Below are positions 40,177 to 51,700 of a stretch of DNA of 64,000 nucleotides, piece after piece. The stretch spans positions 19,721,816 to 19,785,815 of the forward strand of contig CM020619.1 in assembly GCA_009829735.1 (NCBI GenBank), written 5' to 3'. Numbering within the stretch: position 1 is the first letter of the stretch; the number at the start of each line of letters is the position of its first letter. The notes beneath the pieces are model-generated. The model was not told where the DNA came from and made no database searches. It was given only the letters and a program-made list of their open reading frames with translations. This DNA comes from Pyropia yezoensis (Eukaryota; Rhodophyta; Bangiophyceae; Bangiales; Bangiaceae). The translations under genes were made by a program, and so were the position numbers.

Positions 40177-42700
40177 GAAGGGGGGGGGGGGTGCACGGTC
40201 GCACCAGGCCCCGGCAATGTGGCGGCCGCTGGGTAAGATGCTGTTGCAACAGAGCGGCGTGGCAACGAAGGCGGGGTCGAGAGATGGAGGGGGGGGGTTG
40301 GAAGCCGAGCCGCAGGACTGCGATGACGGCGGGCGAGGTGGCGACGGCGGGGGGCCCTGTGGTGACGACGGGGGGCGCGGTGACGACGACGGGCGGTAGG
40401 GCGGCGGTCATGGGGGGGGGGTGCGCGCCTTTTCTTGGCGTCCACAGCGGGTGGCGCCTTGTTTTGGCGCCCACTGCGGGTGTCGCCGTGTTTCGGCGCA
40501 CACAGGGGGTTTGGCGAAAGAAAGAATAAGGTACGGCTGGGATGTCGATGTCGAGTAATCCTGCCACCCTGGTACCATTGTGAAAATTTTCCAACCTTGC
40601 TTCCATTTTCGGTTATTTGCTTTACAAGTAGTTGCACGCACACACCCTAGGTAGGGATAAGGTAGACTTGCCGATGCCCCCTTCCCCTTGTGTACTTGAT
40701 CTTGATACACAGAATCTCGACGACGAGATTCTTTTGTGGTGACGGCACACGTGAGCGCCAACAGGATCGCGCATCCTCGCGGCGGGAGGGGCTTGCGCGC
40801 CGCGCCCCCGCCGGTCGCGGCGTTTGCGACGCGCGGCCGCCGCGCGTCGCGGGCGTCACGAGTCCTTGCTGCCGCGGGGGTGCGTGCCATCTCCCCCCCC
40901 CCCCCCCCCGCACGCACCCCCCCCCCCCGCGCCCCGCGCGCGACCGCGACGCCGCTGCCGTCCTTGTTGCCGCCGTGCCCCCCCACGACCCCATGGGCGG
41001 CGGGGTCAATGGCGGTGCCCCCCCCACCCCCCCCCCACCCCCTCAGCGCTCAGGCCAGCGCCCGTGCCGCCGCCGACCCCCCGCGGCGGTGGCGTCGGCC
41101 GCCGCGCGCGCGCGCCGCGGCGTCGGGCGGCGCCTCCTTGCCGTCCGCCCCCCGGCCGCCCGCAGCGGGCCGGCCGGCAGGGCGTGGGCGGTGCCGGCCG
41201 GGGTGTGGCCGCCCCGGGCAGCATGGCTGGTGGCCCCCCGCTGATGGCGGCGGTGGGCGGCGGCGCCCGGCGGCCCCGCGCGCTGCCACGCCGCGGGGTG
41301 GCCGACGCGCGGCGCGTTCACAGGGGGGGGGGGGCGGGGGGGGGGGGGGGGGGAGGGGGAGGGGGGTGGGGGGGGGTGTGGGGGAAGGGGAGGAAGGCGG
41401 GGGGTCGGGGGGGGGGTGGGGGGGGCGGCGCCCCTACGGCCAGCCTCTTTGCTTATGACGTCACCGCCGCGGCGGCCGCCTGCCGTGCCTCCCCGTTGGC
41501 CATGACGGCGGCCGGCTGGCGCCGTCGCGAGGGGATGGCCGGGGGGACGGGGGGGGGGGGCGTAGGGGGGGGGGGGGTAGGGGGAGACTGTTGCCAGTGA
41601 CCGTGACAGAGGCGTGTCCGGGGGGGGGGGGTGGGGGGGGGGGGGGGGGGGAAGGAGGGGGAGGGGGGGAGGAAAGGAGGGGGGTTGGCGCAGACAACCA
41701 GGCCGCCTGGGGAGGAGGTGGGTAGCGCGCGCGCGCACTTCCGGCTGGGTGACCCCCCCCCCCCGCTGGGGGAGGGAGGCGGGCGTCCCGCCGACGGGCG
41801 CGCCCGGCGGTGGTGGCCGCGGCTGTCGTCGCAGGGGGGGGGAGGAGGGGGGGGGGGGGGACCCCGACCGCCCGCCGCGCGCCGCCGGCGCGGGGCCTCG
41901 CTGCCGCGGCCGCCCCCCTCCCCCTCCCCAGCCGCCGCCCGGTGCTCCCGCGGCGCCCCGCTGCCGGCGTGGCGATGGCCTGAGTGGGAGTGGTCTGGGA
42001 GGGCGCGGCGGTGCGGGACGGGACGGGTCGGGGCGGGGGGGGGGGGGGCGGGGGGGGGGGGGAGGGATGGGGTGGCGGCGCCTGCGGAAGAGACGGCAAC
42101 CACGGTCGGGCCGCTGCCATGGCGTGCCCCGCCCGCTGGGCCGGCTCCACGCGCCGCCGCCGGACGAGCCGCCGACGCCGCCACACCGCCGCGACCGCCG
42201 CCACCGCCGCCACCGCCGCCGCCGCCGCCGCCGCCACCGCCGCCGCTGTCGCCGCCGATGCCGCTGCCGCCACTGTCGCCGCCGCCGCCGCCGCCACCGC
42301 CGCCGCGGCCGCCGCCGAACGCCACGAGGGTGGCGGCGACAGTACCGCCCGCCTGGCGGGGGGCGGGGCGGCCCCCCCGGCTGGTGGTGGGGGTGTCAGC
42401 GGCGGCGGCAGCCGGGCGGGTGCGGCGATGGGTCAGGGCGGAGTGGCCGCTGGAGGGGGAGCGGGGGGGGGCGGGGGTTGGGAGGGTGGGGAGAGGGGGG
42501 GGTGGCGGTATCCCCCCACGTCCAACGCGGCGCGCGCCGGCGGTGCGGCGGCGCAGCGTCAGCGGAGGTGGGGAGGAGGGGGGGGGGGGCAGCTGGTGGG
42601 GGGGGGGGGGTGGGGGTGCCGCCCGGGGGGCGTGGCGTCCGTCGCGCTGCCGGCGGCAGCGGGGGTGGGCGGGCGGGTCGCCACCCCCGCTCCGCGGACG
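40177..42700. repeat. homopolymer-rich G/C tract region
   Basis: Long C runs (40889-40910, 40917-40928) and G runs (41323-41360, then interrupted G tracts to 41434, again 41618-41652 and 42033-42062) alternate with GCC/GGC triplet DNA. Long frames on both strands are translations of these tracts (poly-Gly, poly-Pro, poly-Ala), and I do not accept them as genes. The G-tracts could form quadruplex structures on the plus strand. Confidence 0.7.
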
Positions 42701-42718
42701 GGCGGCTATATAGCCGCC
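42701..42718. promoter_or_regulatory. 18-bp palindrome with TATATA core
   Basis: GGCGGCTATATAGCCGCC is a perfect palindrome in otherwise A/T-free DNA, about 285 bp before the ATG of the Cys-rich secreted protein gene. It is a candidate TATA element for that gene, reading equally well in both directions. Confidence 0.4.
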
Positions 42719-43003
42719 GCCGCCGGCCGGGTGGCCGCGGTGGCCGGCGCGCCACTTCACCCACGCGCCCACCTGCCATCGCCGCACGCACATCACAGGC
42801 GGCAGCCACAGCCCCCCGTCCTCCTGCCAGGCTCCCCACTTTGGACGCCGCCCATCCCGCCAGCCGCTGCTGCACCCACGCCGCGCCACCCCCCCCCCCG
42901 CGGCCTCTCCCCGCCACCGTCAGCTCCGTCCACCGCCACCGCCACCCCCAACCCCACCCCCACCCCCCCCCCTTCCCCTCCCTCTCCTCTTCTCCCGCCC
43001 GCG

Positions 43004-43041
43004 ATGGTGCTGCCCAAGGTGGCCGCCCTGGCCGCCATTGT

Positions 43042-43084
<43 letters not shown>

Positions 43085-44070
43085 CCCACCGTCGCTGCCG
43101 CCGCCACGGCCGACGACGCCGCCGCCACCGCCGCCGCCACCGCCTACCCCGGTGGCGGCGTGGCCGCCGGCGTCGCGTCTGCCAAGCAGTACACCTTTGG
43201 GGGGTCGGGCCTTCCGCCGGCGGCCGCGCCGGCGGGGGCGGCCCCGCGTCGCGCCACCCGCTGCGTGACGCGGTCGGGGCGGTGTGGGACGACGGGCAAC
43301 ACCGCCACTCGGTGCGTGCGCCGGGGGTGCAAGAAGGAGGCGGCCGTCCGGTGCACCGTCCCCCGCATTGACCGGTTCGATTGCGTCAAGGGGGTGGCGG
43401 GGAGCTGCCCCCAGCGAGTCTACCAGGCGTACCCGTGCACGCGGTGGGTGCGCAAGTGGGTCAAGGGCGGGTGCACCAAGGCGGAGAAGCGGACCGTCGG
43501 GTGCAAGGTGCAGGTCAAGGCGACGTGCAAGCAGCAGCGGGTGGTGGCCAAGGCGTGTACGTCGACCAAGCAGGTGGCATGCGTCAAGCAGGTGGCGGCC
43601 AAGAAAGCCACCCGCGTCGCCAAGCAGTGCGTCCGGGTGACGCAGGGGACCGGGCCGTGCACCAAGACGCACAGCAAGCGGGTGACGTGCGCCAATGGGG
43701 CCGCGTCGGCGCCGACGGCAAGCCCTGCCGGGAGATCATTGCGTACTCGTCCACGTGCACCCGCGCCGTTCAGATGCCGTACGACTGCTCCGTCACGACC
43801 ACCCGGGACTGCGCCAAAGCGACGCCGTCCACCTGCTCCGTCGCTGTCAAGGGCCTCTGCAAGCGCACAGAGGAGACCGCGGTGCCGTGCACCAAGTCCC
43901 ACTGGGCACCTGCCGGCTGCACCCACACCGTACAGGTGCGGTACGGGTGCACCAAGGCGGTCAAGACGGCCGCCACGTGCGGCAAGCCCGACGCCCCCAC
44001 CACCAACCCATCCCCCATCGCCGCCGTCGAGGCCGCTAGACGACCTTGGCGGCGTGCGCCCCTACTATGA
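43004..44070 (+). CDS. secreted Cys-rich repeat protein (one frame break)
   Basis: ATG 43004 opens a signal-peptide-like start (MVLPKVAALAAIVAAAA followed by more Ala) of about 27 residues. A ~60-residue Ala/Gly-rich linker follows, then a long Cys- and basic-rich domain in which single cysteines recur about every 6-12 residues (RCVTRSGRCG, RCVRRGCKKEAAVRC, CKVQVKATCKQQRVV, CVKQVAAKK). Near 43700 the Cys-rich frame shifts by one and continues (contains CREIIAYSSTCTRAVQMPY, VKGLCKRTEETAVPC, GCTHTVQVRYGCTKAVKT) to TGA 44068-44070. The shift is too tight for an obvious intron, so it is a mutation or sequence error. The fold is probably disulfide-linked and extracellular, perhaps cell-wall associated. 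Family not recognised; a fragment of a relative lies at 47.5 kb. Confidence 0.65.
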
Positions 44071-45660
44071 CCTCAGCCGCCTGGCATGACGGACCACCCC
44101 GCGGCCGCCGGTGCGATGGCGTCAGACCGTGGCCTTCGCTCTACGGATGGGGGTGCGGCGAGGCGGGCAACGACCATGGGCCAACCCTTGTGTGGCGTGG
44201 AAGCACCCCCGCCTCTCGCTGGCACCCCACATGCAGCTGGGGAGCGGGAGCTGCAGGAGGCAGCGGTGCCTGCCGTGTGTACAGTCTACGGCCGGAGGGA
44301 GCAAACAACATAATTATACGACGATGACGGCGGATGCAACGCTTGGGCCGACCAGAAGGGGGCGTGCAACACCAGCGCTTTTGCATGGACTGCCCCCCGC
44401 CCCGCCCACCCCTTTCCCCCAAAAGACACTGGAGCTTGCCCGACGCCCCCCCCGGCGGCGCCCGCCGCGCCGCCCCCACTCTCACACTGCGTGCCGTCTA
44501 GAGCGCCCGTCACGACCGCCGCCCGCCGCCGCCCTCCGCCTCTGCAGCTGCCACCTCTCAACGCCGCCTCGTCGCCGCGGGCCGAGGAGATGGGCGCGCC
44601 GACCGCCACCGAGCGGGTGACCGCGGCCACGCGGGTGCCTGCCGGCGCTGCACAGGCAGCCGTGGACACGTCCCAAGCCGCCAGCCCACCGTGCTGGTTG
44701 GCGACGACCAGCACGGCGGCGGCGGCGGGGGGGGGGTGGGTTCCGACAGTCAGACTCCCAAGAACTCTGGAACTGGGGGGGAGGCGGCGTGCACAACGGT
44801 CGAGGCAATGGCCGTGGCGGGGGCCTCTGAAGAGCACGTCACCCGCTCCCCCGTGGCCACCAGACGCACGCGTCCACGCCAACGCCCATGGTGGCGACCC
44901 AACGTTGGCATCGCTGCCATCGAATCCACCCGACGAGGGGTGGGTGGTGGCGACGATGACGGCGGAGGCGGTGGTGGCGACGATAACGGCAGAGGCGGTG
45001 GTAGCGGCCGCTGATGGGTGATGCTAACCCCGCCAAGAATGACAGGCCGCAGATAAAAAAAGTCTGGCAGGACAGAGAGGACCGGGGGGCGCTTTTCAAT
45101 GTCTGATGGACGCTTCTCACCCCCCGCCCCACCCCGCAAAACCACCGCCGCCGCCACTGTCTCGCCTCGACTCGACGCGTGCAAAAAAAAAAAACGCCGC
45201 CGCCGCAGCCCCGCCACCCTCCCTCCCGATAAAACACAGCCGCAACCACAGTCCCACCCCCAGCCTCCCTCAAGAAGACATCGCCCCCGCACCATCAGTC
45301 CCCGAGTCAGCCAAGAGAGGCACCGTCGCCGCCACCCACCCGCCACCCCTCCACAAAGATAATACCGCGACCGCTAGCATCCTCCCCCTCCCACGCCCCA
45401 CAAAGAAACCGCCACTGCCAACCTCACACCCACCACCACCTCTTGGCGGCGGCGGTTGCGTCGGCCACCGCGGCGGCCTCTCTACACGCTGCTGTCCCCA
45501 CGCACACGAGAAAGGCCGAGTCAGAATCTCGCTGGAAGCGCGATTCCCTGTAGAGGAGACGAGAACGGCACGGGCAACCCAACATGGTCGCTGCAGGTGA
45601 AACCCCGAGCAGCATCACACAGTGGAGAGCGACATCCCCTTCCCCCCCAGACAGACGTAC
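44071..45660. other. no confident gene
   Basis: GC-rich DNA with overlapping frames. The minus frame 44286-44882 contains VVANQHGGLAAWDVSTAAC, which looks like a single WD40-type blade, but no further blades are evident, so I leave it unassigned. 45180-45192 is an A-run. Confidence 0.35.
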
Positions 45661-45902
45661 CCGGGTGACGAATAGAAAAAGAGGACCGATGCAGGCGTCA
45701 GGTCACAGTGCAGCACGTGCTCCTTGGCGTGGTTGAGGAAAACCCCCGCCCCTTGGATGAGGCCCTTTGGAGCGCCCGTCGTGCCCGACGAAAACAGCAT
45801 CAGAACTGGGGCGGAAAATGGCAATGGCGTAAACGCAAACGCCGCCACGGCCGCGGGGGACGCCAGCACTGTGACAGCTCCGCCATGGTCAGCACCGCCC
45901 GC
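45661..45902 (-). pseudogene. isolated exon of an acetoacetyl-CoA-synthetase-like AMP-binding enzyme
   Basis: The minus frame contains LPFSAPVLMLFSSGTTGAPK and AKEHVLHCDLTPASVLFFY. SSGTTGxPK is the P-loop-like signature of acyl-activating (ANL) enzymes. The following xxEHxLHCDLxPxxxxFF pattern is what I remember from acetoacetyl-CoA synthetase, which makes acetoacetyl-CoA from acetoacetate and ATP. The exon ends SSPG at a GTACGT donor (45655-45660). A short upstream frame (to about 46060, TVLVLPDAVGGD) may belong to the same gene. I could not find the remaining exons on either side, so this is an exon of a long-intron gene or an isolated fragment. Confidence 0.5.
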
Positions 45903-46171
45903 CTAAGGGCGCCGCCCCCCTTCCCACCACCCCTCACGCCCCCACCACTGTCGGCCGGCTGCCGTCGCCGTCGTAGTTGCGGTCGCCGGGCAGGGCCAGG
46001 AACACCCCCTCATTCTCCGTGCAGTCCCCTCCCACCGCGTCCGGGAGGACAAGGACGGTGCGGAGGCGGTCACCGGGGCGGCCCAGCAGTGGCGCCACCC
46101 CCCCTAGGCAGCCCCGCCCTCGCCCACGGTACACGGTGGTGGCAGACACGACAAGCACGGACGGACCGCGA

Positions 46172-46457
46172 GTGAATGCCGATTGGCCCGCGGGTGAAAG
46201 CCGACTGGCCCGCGGGTGAGTGCCGATTGGCCCGCGGGTGAGTGCCGACTGGCCCGCGGGTGAGTGCCGACTGGCCCGCGGGTGAAAGCCGACTGGCCCG
46301 CGGGTGAGTGCCGACTGGCCCGCGGGTGAGTGCCGACTGGCCCGCGGGTGAGTGCCGACTGGCCCGCGGGTGAGTGCCGACTGGCCCGCGGGTGAGTGCC
46401 GACTGGCCCGCGGGTGAGTGCCGACTGGCCCGCGGGTGAGTGCCGACTGGCTCGCGG
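46172..46457. repeat. 13 tandem units of 22 bp
   Basis: The unit GTGAGTGCCGACTGGCCCGC plus GG is repeated 13 times without length change. Units 1 and 3 have GATTGG, units 2 and 6 GTGAAAG, unit 13 GGCTCG. Because 22 is not a multiple of three, the minus strand reads open in all three frames as a 22-residue repeat; that is not evidence of a gene. Every standard unit carries GTGAGT, a consensus splice-donor sequence, on the plus strand. It lies upstream of the acetoacetyl-CoA-synthetase-like exon and may be intronic to it. Confidence 0.95.
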
Positions 46458-47482
46458 GTGAGTACCATTGGGACACCGTTGGGGGCGGAGAGGCCGCCGC
46501 CATCCCCATCGGCAAGAGGGGGTGTTTGGTGGTGGCGGGTGGGGGGAGGGGTACGGGAGCGGGAATGGGCGGCCTTGCGCTCCTCCCCTCCCCTTCCCGC
46601 TCCAACCCATTCCCTTTCTTTTTTTTTCTTTTTTTTTTTTTCCGGATCGACCCCCCCTCCCCCGCCTGTGCACTCATCTGGATGCGGTACAGTACCCCCA
46701 CACGCCGATTGAGCGGGAGCACCGCGGATTGCCCCCACGCCCGCGAGGCTGCGCGCGTCACCCGACCCCCCTATCCACCCCCCGTGCCGCCGCGTCGCGC
46801 GTCGCCGGCGCGGCGGCGGGCGGCTGCGGGCGGCGGGTGGTCGGGCAGCAGCCACCGTGTCCCCGCACCCCCCCCCCCTTTTCCCATCCCCGCCCCCCTG
46901 CCATCCCCCTTACCCTGCCCCATCCCCCGCCACTCCCCCCCCGCCCCCACTTCCTCTTTCTCGTCCACACCCCCGACCCCCCCCTCCCACCCCCTGCCGC
47001 TGCTGCTGGACCTGCTTCCACGAGAAGAAGACGTGGATCCGTGGGGGGGGGGGGGGTGGAGGGGGGGGGAGATGGCCGGCGGCGGCGGCGACGATCCGCC
47101 CCGTGCGCCCGCCGCCGCCGTGGACACCGCCGTGAGGGCTGTGGCCGTGGCGGCGCGGCCGCTTTTGTCCCCTCCCTTGTCCCTCTCGTTCCACCACGTT
47201 CCACCACGTTCCACCCTACCCCCCCCCCCCCCCCCCCTCGCAACCCCCAGACCCGCTCCTTCCGCTCTCCCCCCCCCCCCCGCCCACCCCCCGCGCTGCC
47301 GCGGGTCACCCCCCATTGACCGCCACCGGTGCACCATGGCCCGCCCCCCCGACCGGGGGTAGACGGCGTGGCCGGGGGGGGAAGGGGGGGGAGACAGAGA
47401 CATGACGGGCGATGAAAAGGATGAGCGGGAGCGTATGGGCAGCGGCATAGGGTGCCGTGTCCAAGCTCTTGCTCTTCCGCAG
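46458..47482. other. low-complexity interval, no gene recognised
   Basis: Contains T-rich (46616-46641), C-rich (46868-46880, 47220-47236) and G-rich (47044-47056) tracts. Long frames on both strands follow from composition. I see no motif. Confidence 0.55.
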
Positions 47483-47620
47483 ACGCGAAGAAAGCGAACA
47501 GCGCCAAGGGGGTCACCGTCAAGGCGCCGTGCACGGTGAACAAGGTCCTCAATGGCGGGTGCACGGTGCAGGTGGCGGGCCTGTGCAAGCGCACCGTCTG
47601 GGACCCCACCTGCTGCGCCG
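47483..47620 (+). pseudogene. fragment of a second Cys-rich secreted protein gene
   Basis: The plus frame contains AKGVTVKAPCTVNKV, GGCTVQVAGLCKRTV and DPTC, with the same Cys spacing and VxGLCKRT wording as the 43.0-44.1 kb gene. There is no signal peptide or further Cys-rich sequence around it; the frame continues into unrelated sequence. It is a duplicated piece, or one exon of a paralogue. Confidence 0.55.
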
Positions 47621-47700
47621 CCAGATCATTTCGCTGCTTACCCAGGCCTTGGGCCACGGCTCCCAATACTCGGTTGTCCTTTTTCTTGAGAGCACATGTC

Positions 47701-48333
47701 TCACAGTCCTGCAGGCTCGAATAACGGTCGTCTGCCGGAATGAGTTTTTGGGGGAATCTCCCGAAAAGGGACTCGCCCCCGTCCTGCCTGAGCGGAGACC
47801 GCTCGGACTACAGGTGGTGGGCGCCGACGGCGCTTCGGAGGCGAAGCCTCCCCTCCGGAATCATCCGAAGTCGACTTAGATGACGAACTGGGCTGCCGGC
47901 CACGCTGGCCCTCCCGTTTCTGCGTACTTCGCTCCACAAATCTCAACCGTTGGTTAAGCGGAGTCAGCAGGCCGCTGACAGCCTCCACCATCGCTTTCTT
48001 CCATTTCTTCGCAGGAGTATCCGATCCAGGGGCCACAGACGATCGAGGTTTCTCCTTACAAAACGATGCACCCGTGAGTGGAACCGGAGGGGTGGGCGTT
48101 CCCTCAGAATCCACCCCCGCAAAGGGGAGAATCCCACGAAAATTGACGAAGCCGGTTGAATGCCGTCCCTCGCGCTTCCCGCGCGTCTGGAAATACGGTT
48201 CGCCCGATGCGCAGTTCGAACTGACTTCCAGCGGGGGTTGCCGGGTGGTCACCATACGGGTGGCCAGGTCATCAAGTCCAGCCCCTTGGGTGCGCGAAGG
48301 AGCAGCGCCTCCAATTGCGCTCTTCTCCATCAT
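47701..48333 (-). CDS. unknown 210-residue protein divergent from the transposase
   Basis: ATG 48333 to TGA 47701-47703, uninterrupted. It is Pro/Ser/Arg-rich with one helical, basic segment in the middle (contains KKWKKAMVEAVSGLLTPLNQ), a Ser/Asp-rich acidic stretch and an Arg/Pro cluster (PPKRRRRPPP) that could be a nuclear localisation signal. It is transcribed away from the Plavaka-like transposase whose ATG lies 456 bp to the right, so the two may share a promoter region. CACTA-type elements often carry a second small DNA-binding ORF, which would fit, but the family is not recognised. Confidence 0.5.
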   Translation of the reverse strand: MMEKSAIGGAAPSRTQGAGLDDLATRMVTTRQPPLEVSSNCASGEPYFQTRGKREGRHSTGFVNFRGILPFAGVDSEGTPTPPVPLTGASFCKEKPRSSVAPGSDTPAKKWKKAMVEAVSGLLTPLNQRLRFVERSTQKREGQRGRQPSSSSKSTSDDSGGEASPPKRRRRPPPVVRAVSAQAGRGRVPFREIPPKTHSGRRPLFEPAGL

Positions 48334-48789
48334 GGATAAACCGTCCTCCAGGACTCCCGTCTCCCTCTAAGGGGGATTTTGCTCGTATTCAGACATCACT
48401 ACAAACACGTTCCAGTAAAAAAGGCAGAGCACAAGCACAGAAAGAGCACGAAGAAGGAGCAGACCCCTTTGGCCAGAAGAAACCTAGTCGCCTCTCCTGC
48501 TGATCCACTGAATGTAGTAGTTTTCGTACCGTATGCGCGTAGCACCCAGAACACACAGAGAAACAACCCACCAAGAACGCGGGGAGACAGGAACGATACC
48601 GGACCGCCGACCGCCTGCCTGGCTCACGCGGGAATCCGCGACCAGGACGACAGTGTTCAAGCACACGCAAGTCTGCTTTCTTCGAAGGTGGAAGCAACGC
48701 GCACCCCCGCGCACACTCTTACCCTCTCTCACCCGCACTCAGCAACCCTCCACACCGTGCCACGTCCCAGCCCATCAAAACCCTTCAAC

Positions 48790-51700
48790 ATGTCCGGAGG
48801 GCCCCCCCCCCCCACGGATCATCCCTGCCAGCGGGGCAGGAACCTCCAAGATACGGGGAAGAGGAGCCCCGCCGGACATCAGTGCCAACACTCAAGATCT
48901 CACCAATCTCACAATCACGCAAAAACGCACACAAACAAAATCCAAACCCCGAATGCATCTCATCCCAGAATATTGACCAATGGCCAATTCTTGTCAGTGG
49001 AAACTTTCATACACTGGGAATCCCAATATGGGCCCCAGAACCAATGGCGACCCGGTCCCATGTCCGTAGGAGGGGACCAATCGGAAGCCAGTAAAATCCC
49101 AAGGGGCCAAATCGGCCCCGTCCTCCTCACCAGGAAGGTGGGCACAGGGGTACGACGCGATATCTTCGAGGTCCCCCCCCGTGGAGGGCCCATACGGTCT
49201 CTACAGTCCGCAGACCCCAAGCCATACCCTGTACGCAATAGAGTAGTGAATGTCGAGACCGACCAGGAGGAGTGGATCACGATTGCATACGTTCCGGCAG
49301 TGTCGACAGGGAAGAGGCCCAGCGGGGCAGAGCGGTCTCGGAAGAGTCGTATGGGCATCCTGCAGCGCGTCATTTTCCTCGCGCTGCGTCAGTTGATCAG
49401 CGTCAGCCACAATGGGGCGCGCTTTGAGGACGCCACTGGCCAAGAGCTGCTTGCCTTCCCACGTGTCCTGCTCTATCTCTGTGACCAGACGGAGGAGAGG
49501 GCGGTCCAGTGCCTGAGGCCTGGGCAGTGTGCCAAGCCTTGCAACAGCTGCAACGTGGCGCTACTCTCCCTGTCGTCCCCTGAGAAACTGAAGGCAAGAG
49601 CCCGGACCATTCTCAACACCGTGCACCCACAGGTGGAGGCCGCCACGTACCTGTTGCACAGGCGCGAAAGGCGGCAGCGATTAAGGTTCAAGAAGGCCAA
49701 TAGCATCAACAGCTGTATGCCAGCCCTCGCCGCCATAGGGGGTTTGGCGACGGCATCATTTTGGCTGTACAAGATGGTCGGCTTCGATGTGTTGCATGTG
49801 CGTTCCTTGTCCGCTCTCCTCTGTTGCTTGTTTGTTGGCTTCTTCGTCGGGATGGCCTTCACACGGATGCCTTGTGGTGGCTGACATTCCATACGTGAGC
49901 TCTGCCGAAGCCACTTTACTGCATGGTATGCTTTGGTCGCACCATACAGGTTCTGGACCTGGGCGTGACCCGGTTGCTTGTCCACCGCCTGGTGGCCATA
50001 TTTCCTTCCCTTTGCCAGGGGTTTGGCCCGGCTTGCGGCTCTTTCGTGGCGACATACGCCGAGTCAAACAGGCGGCTGCAAGTTCTAGGCCGGCGCTGCA
50101 GGGGAACGCTGGCTGGCTCCGAGTACGAACCGGGAGATGTGACCAGCAGCGAAAATGTCGTCTGCCGCTCGTGAGTCATTACAATTTGCCCACGTGTGGT
50201 CGCGCGCAGTCGAGAAAAGGCGTCGGCACGCGACCATCGTCTGACACTCCCTGGGCGGCTATGCTTGGGTGTGCTTCTTGTCCGTTCTTGGTGATCTATA
50301 TTGGATATCGTGTTTTGTACCAAAAGGAACGTCATGTCGGTCAGGGACAAGCAGTCCACTTGTACTGTTAGAGAGCAGCGGCTGGGGAAAAAGGCTTCGT
50401 CCCTACCTGGTGGCTGGCATTTTCGATCGCGGACGCGGCAAACCTGACAGCGTAGCGGGCGGCGAGGACATCGCCGCAGGGCAAGCGGAGGCAGAACCTC
50501 CAGCACCCCGTTCTGACGGACTGCCCGGCGACAACAAGGCCGCTGCGCCCAGCGACGAGAGGGCCGTCGACGACGGCGCACCCTTCCAAGATGCCAGCCC
50601 GGCGGGCGAGCTGCTTCGCAGCCTATGGGGCGATAAAGATGGTGCGGAGGAGGAGGCGGTGCCTGCCGCCGACGAGGTGGAGGAAGACCCGGGTGCAGCG
50701 GGTCGCTGCTCTTGTGGAAAACAGCACGCGAACGACGTGTTTGATTGGTCGACTTATTGCGAGGCGTTCCCCGACACTTCTCCACATGCGGCCATCACCG
50801 CCGTGTTTGCCGAGTATGCCCTACTCGTTGGGCGGATTACGCGGCACTTGGAGGAGGCCGTTGCGTCCCCTATGACCTTAGCGGAGGGGAAGGCGATTGC
50901 GAGCAGGCTCAGGAGTTTGTCTTGTGTTATGCTGTCCCAATCTTGGGCCCTCTGCACACAACCGAGGTCCACAAGCTGCTTGCGCATCTACTCGAGGCCG
51001 TGCGCTTCCATGGCAACTTTATGAACGGGGACACGAGCAACAACGAGCAGCAGCACAAGGAGGACATGCGCCACTACGCAAGCACTAACAAGAGTGCGGC
51101 GGGGTTTTTGCGGCAGTTGGTGCGCCACGCCCAAGGATCCAGGGCGGTGCTGCAGCGGGGCAGGACGGCTGCCGCGGCGGCATCGGCGGCCGCTGCCGCC
51201 GCAGAGGTCGGCGATGAGGTCCTGGATTGCGACAGTGATGGCAACCAGGCGGGTAATGACGAGCCGGGCGTGCCGGTCTTGAAAGACAACGCCACGCTCG
51301 CGGACACTGTGACTGCAGGTGCAGCTGCCTCTGCTGCAATTAGTGGTCCCTCTGTTTGTTCTGTCGCCCCAGTCGGCCCAACGCCGGCCGCGGGCGTGCG
51401 CCGTCCGGCTACTACGCACCTTCGTGAAGAGACGGTGGCCCAAGTGGCTGCGATATCGGGATTGGCACGCGTCAGCAGTGTTCTCGGGCTGGCTTCTGCC
51501 GACCGTTGAGGGTCATGACGTACGTACACTTTGTGACGCTCGTCCCCGGCGGAATCCGCAAGCGGCAGCTGGTGCGAGCGTCGCGTCGGTATCTCGGAGC
51601 GCCATGGTACGATTGGTTGGCGTTCCGACGCGAGGGCGCAGACGCTGCCACGCCCGAAAGCTTCGGTCAAGTTCGGGCGCTTGCGCGGTCGGAAGTCGAG

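Noticed and set aside
41453-42889. 478-codon minus-strand ORF and the long plus-strand ORFs 41614-43371 and 41984-43003
   Set aside because: They are translations of G and C homopolymers and GCC repeats. Only the part from ATG 43004 onward has protein-like sequence.
44286-44882. WD40 protein on the minus strand
   Set aside because: A single blade-like phrase (HGGLAAWDVS) in GC-rich DNA without further blades is not enough.
45934-46855. Three overlapping minus-strand ORFs with a 22-residue repeat
   Set aside because: The 22-bp minisatellite is stop-free in all three frames, so the same peptide appears in each. This reflects the repeat, not a gene.
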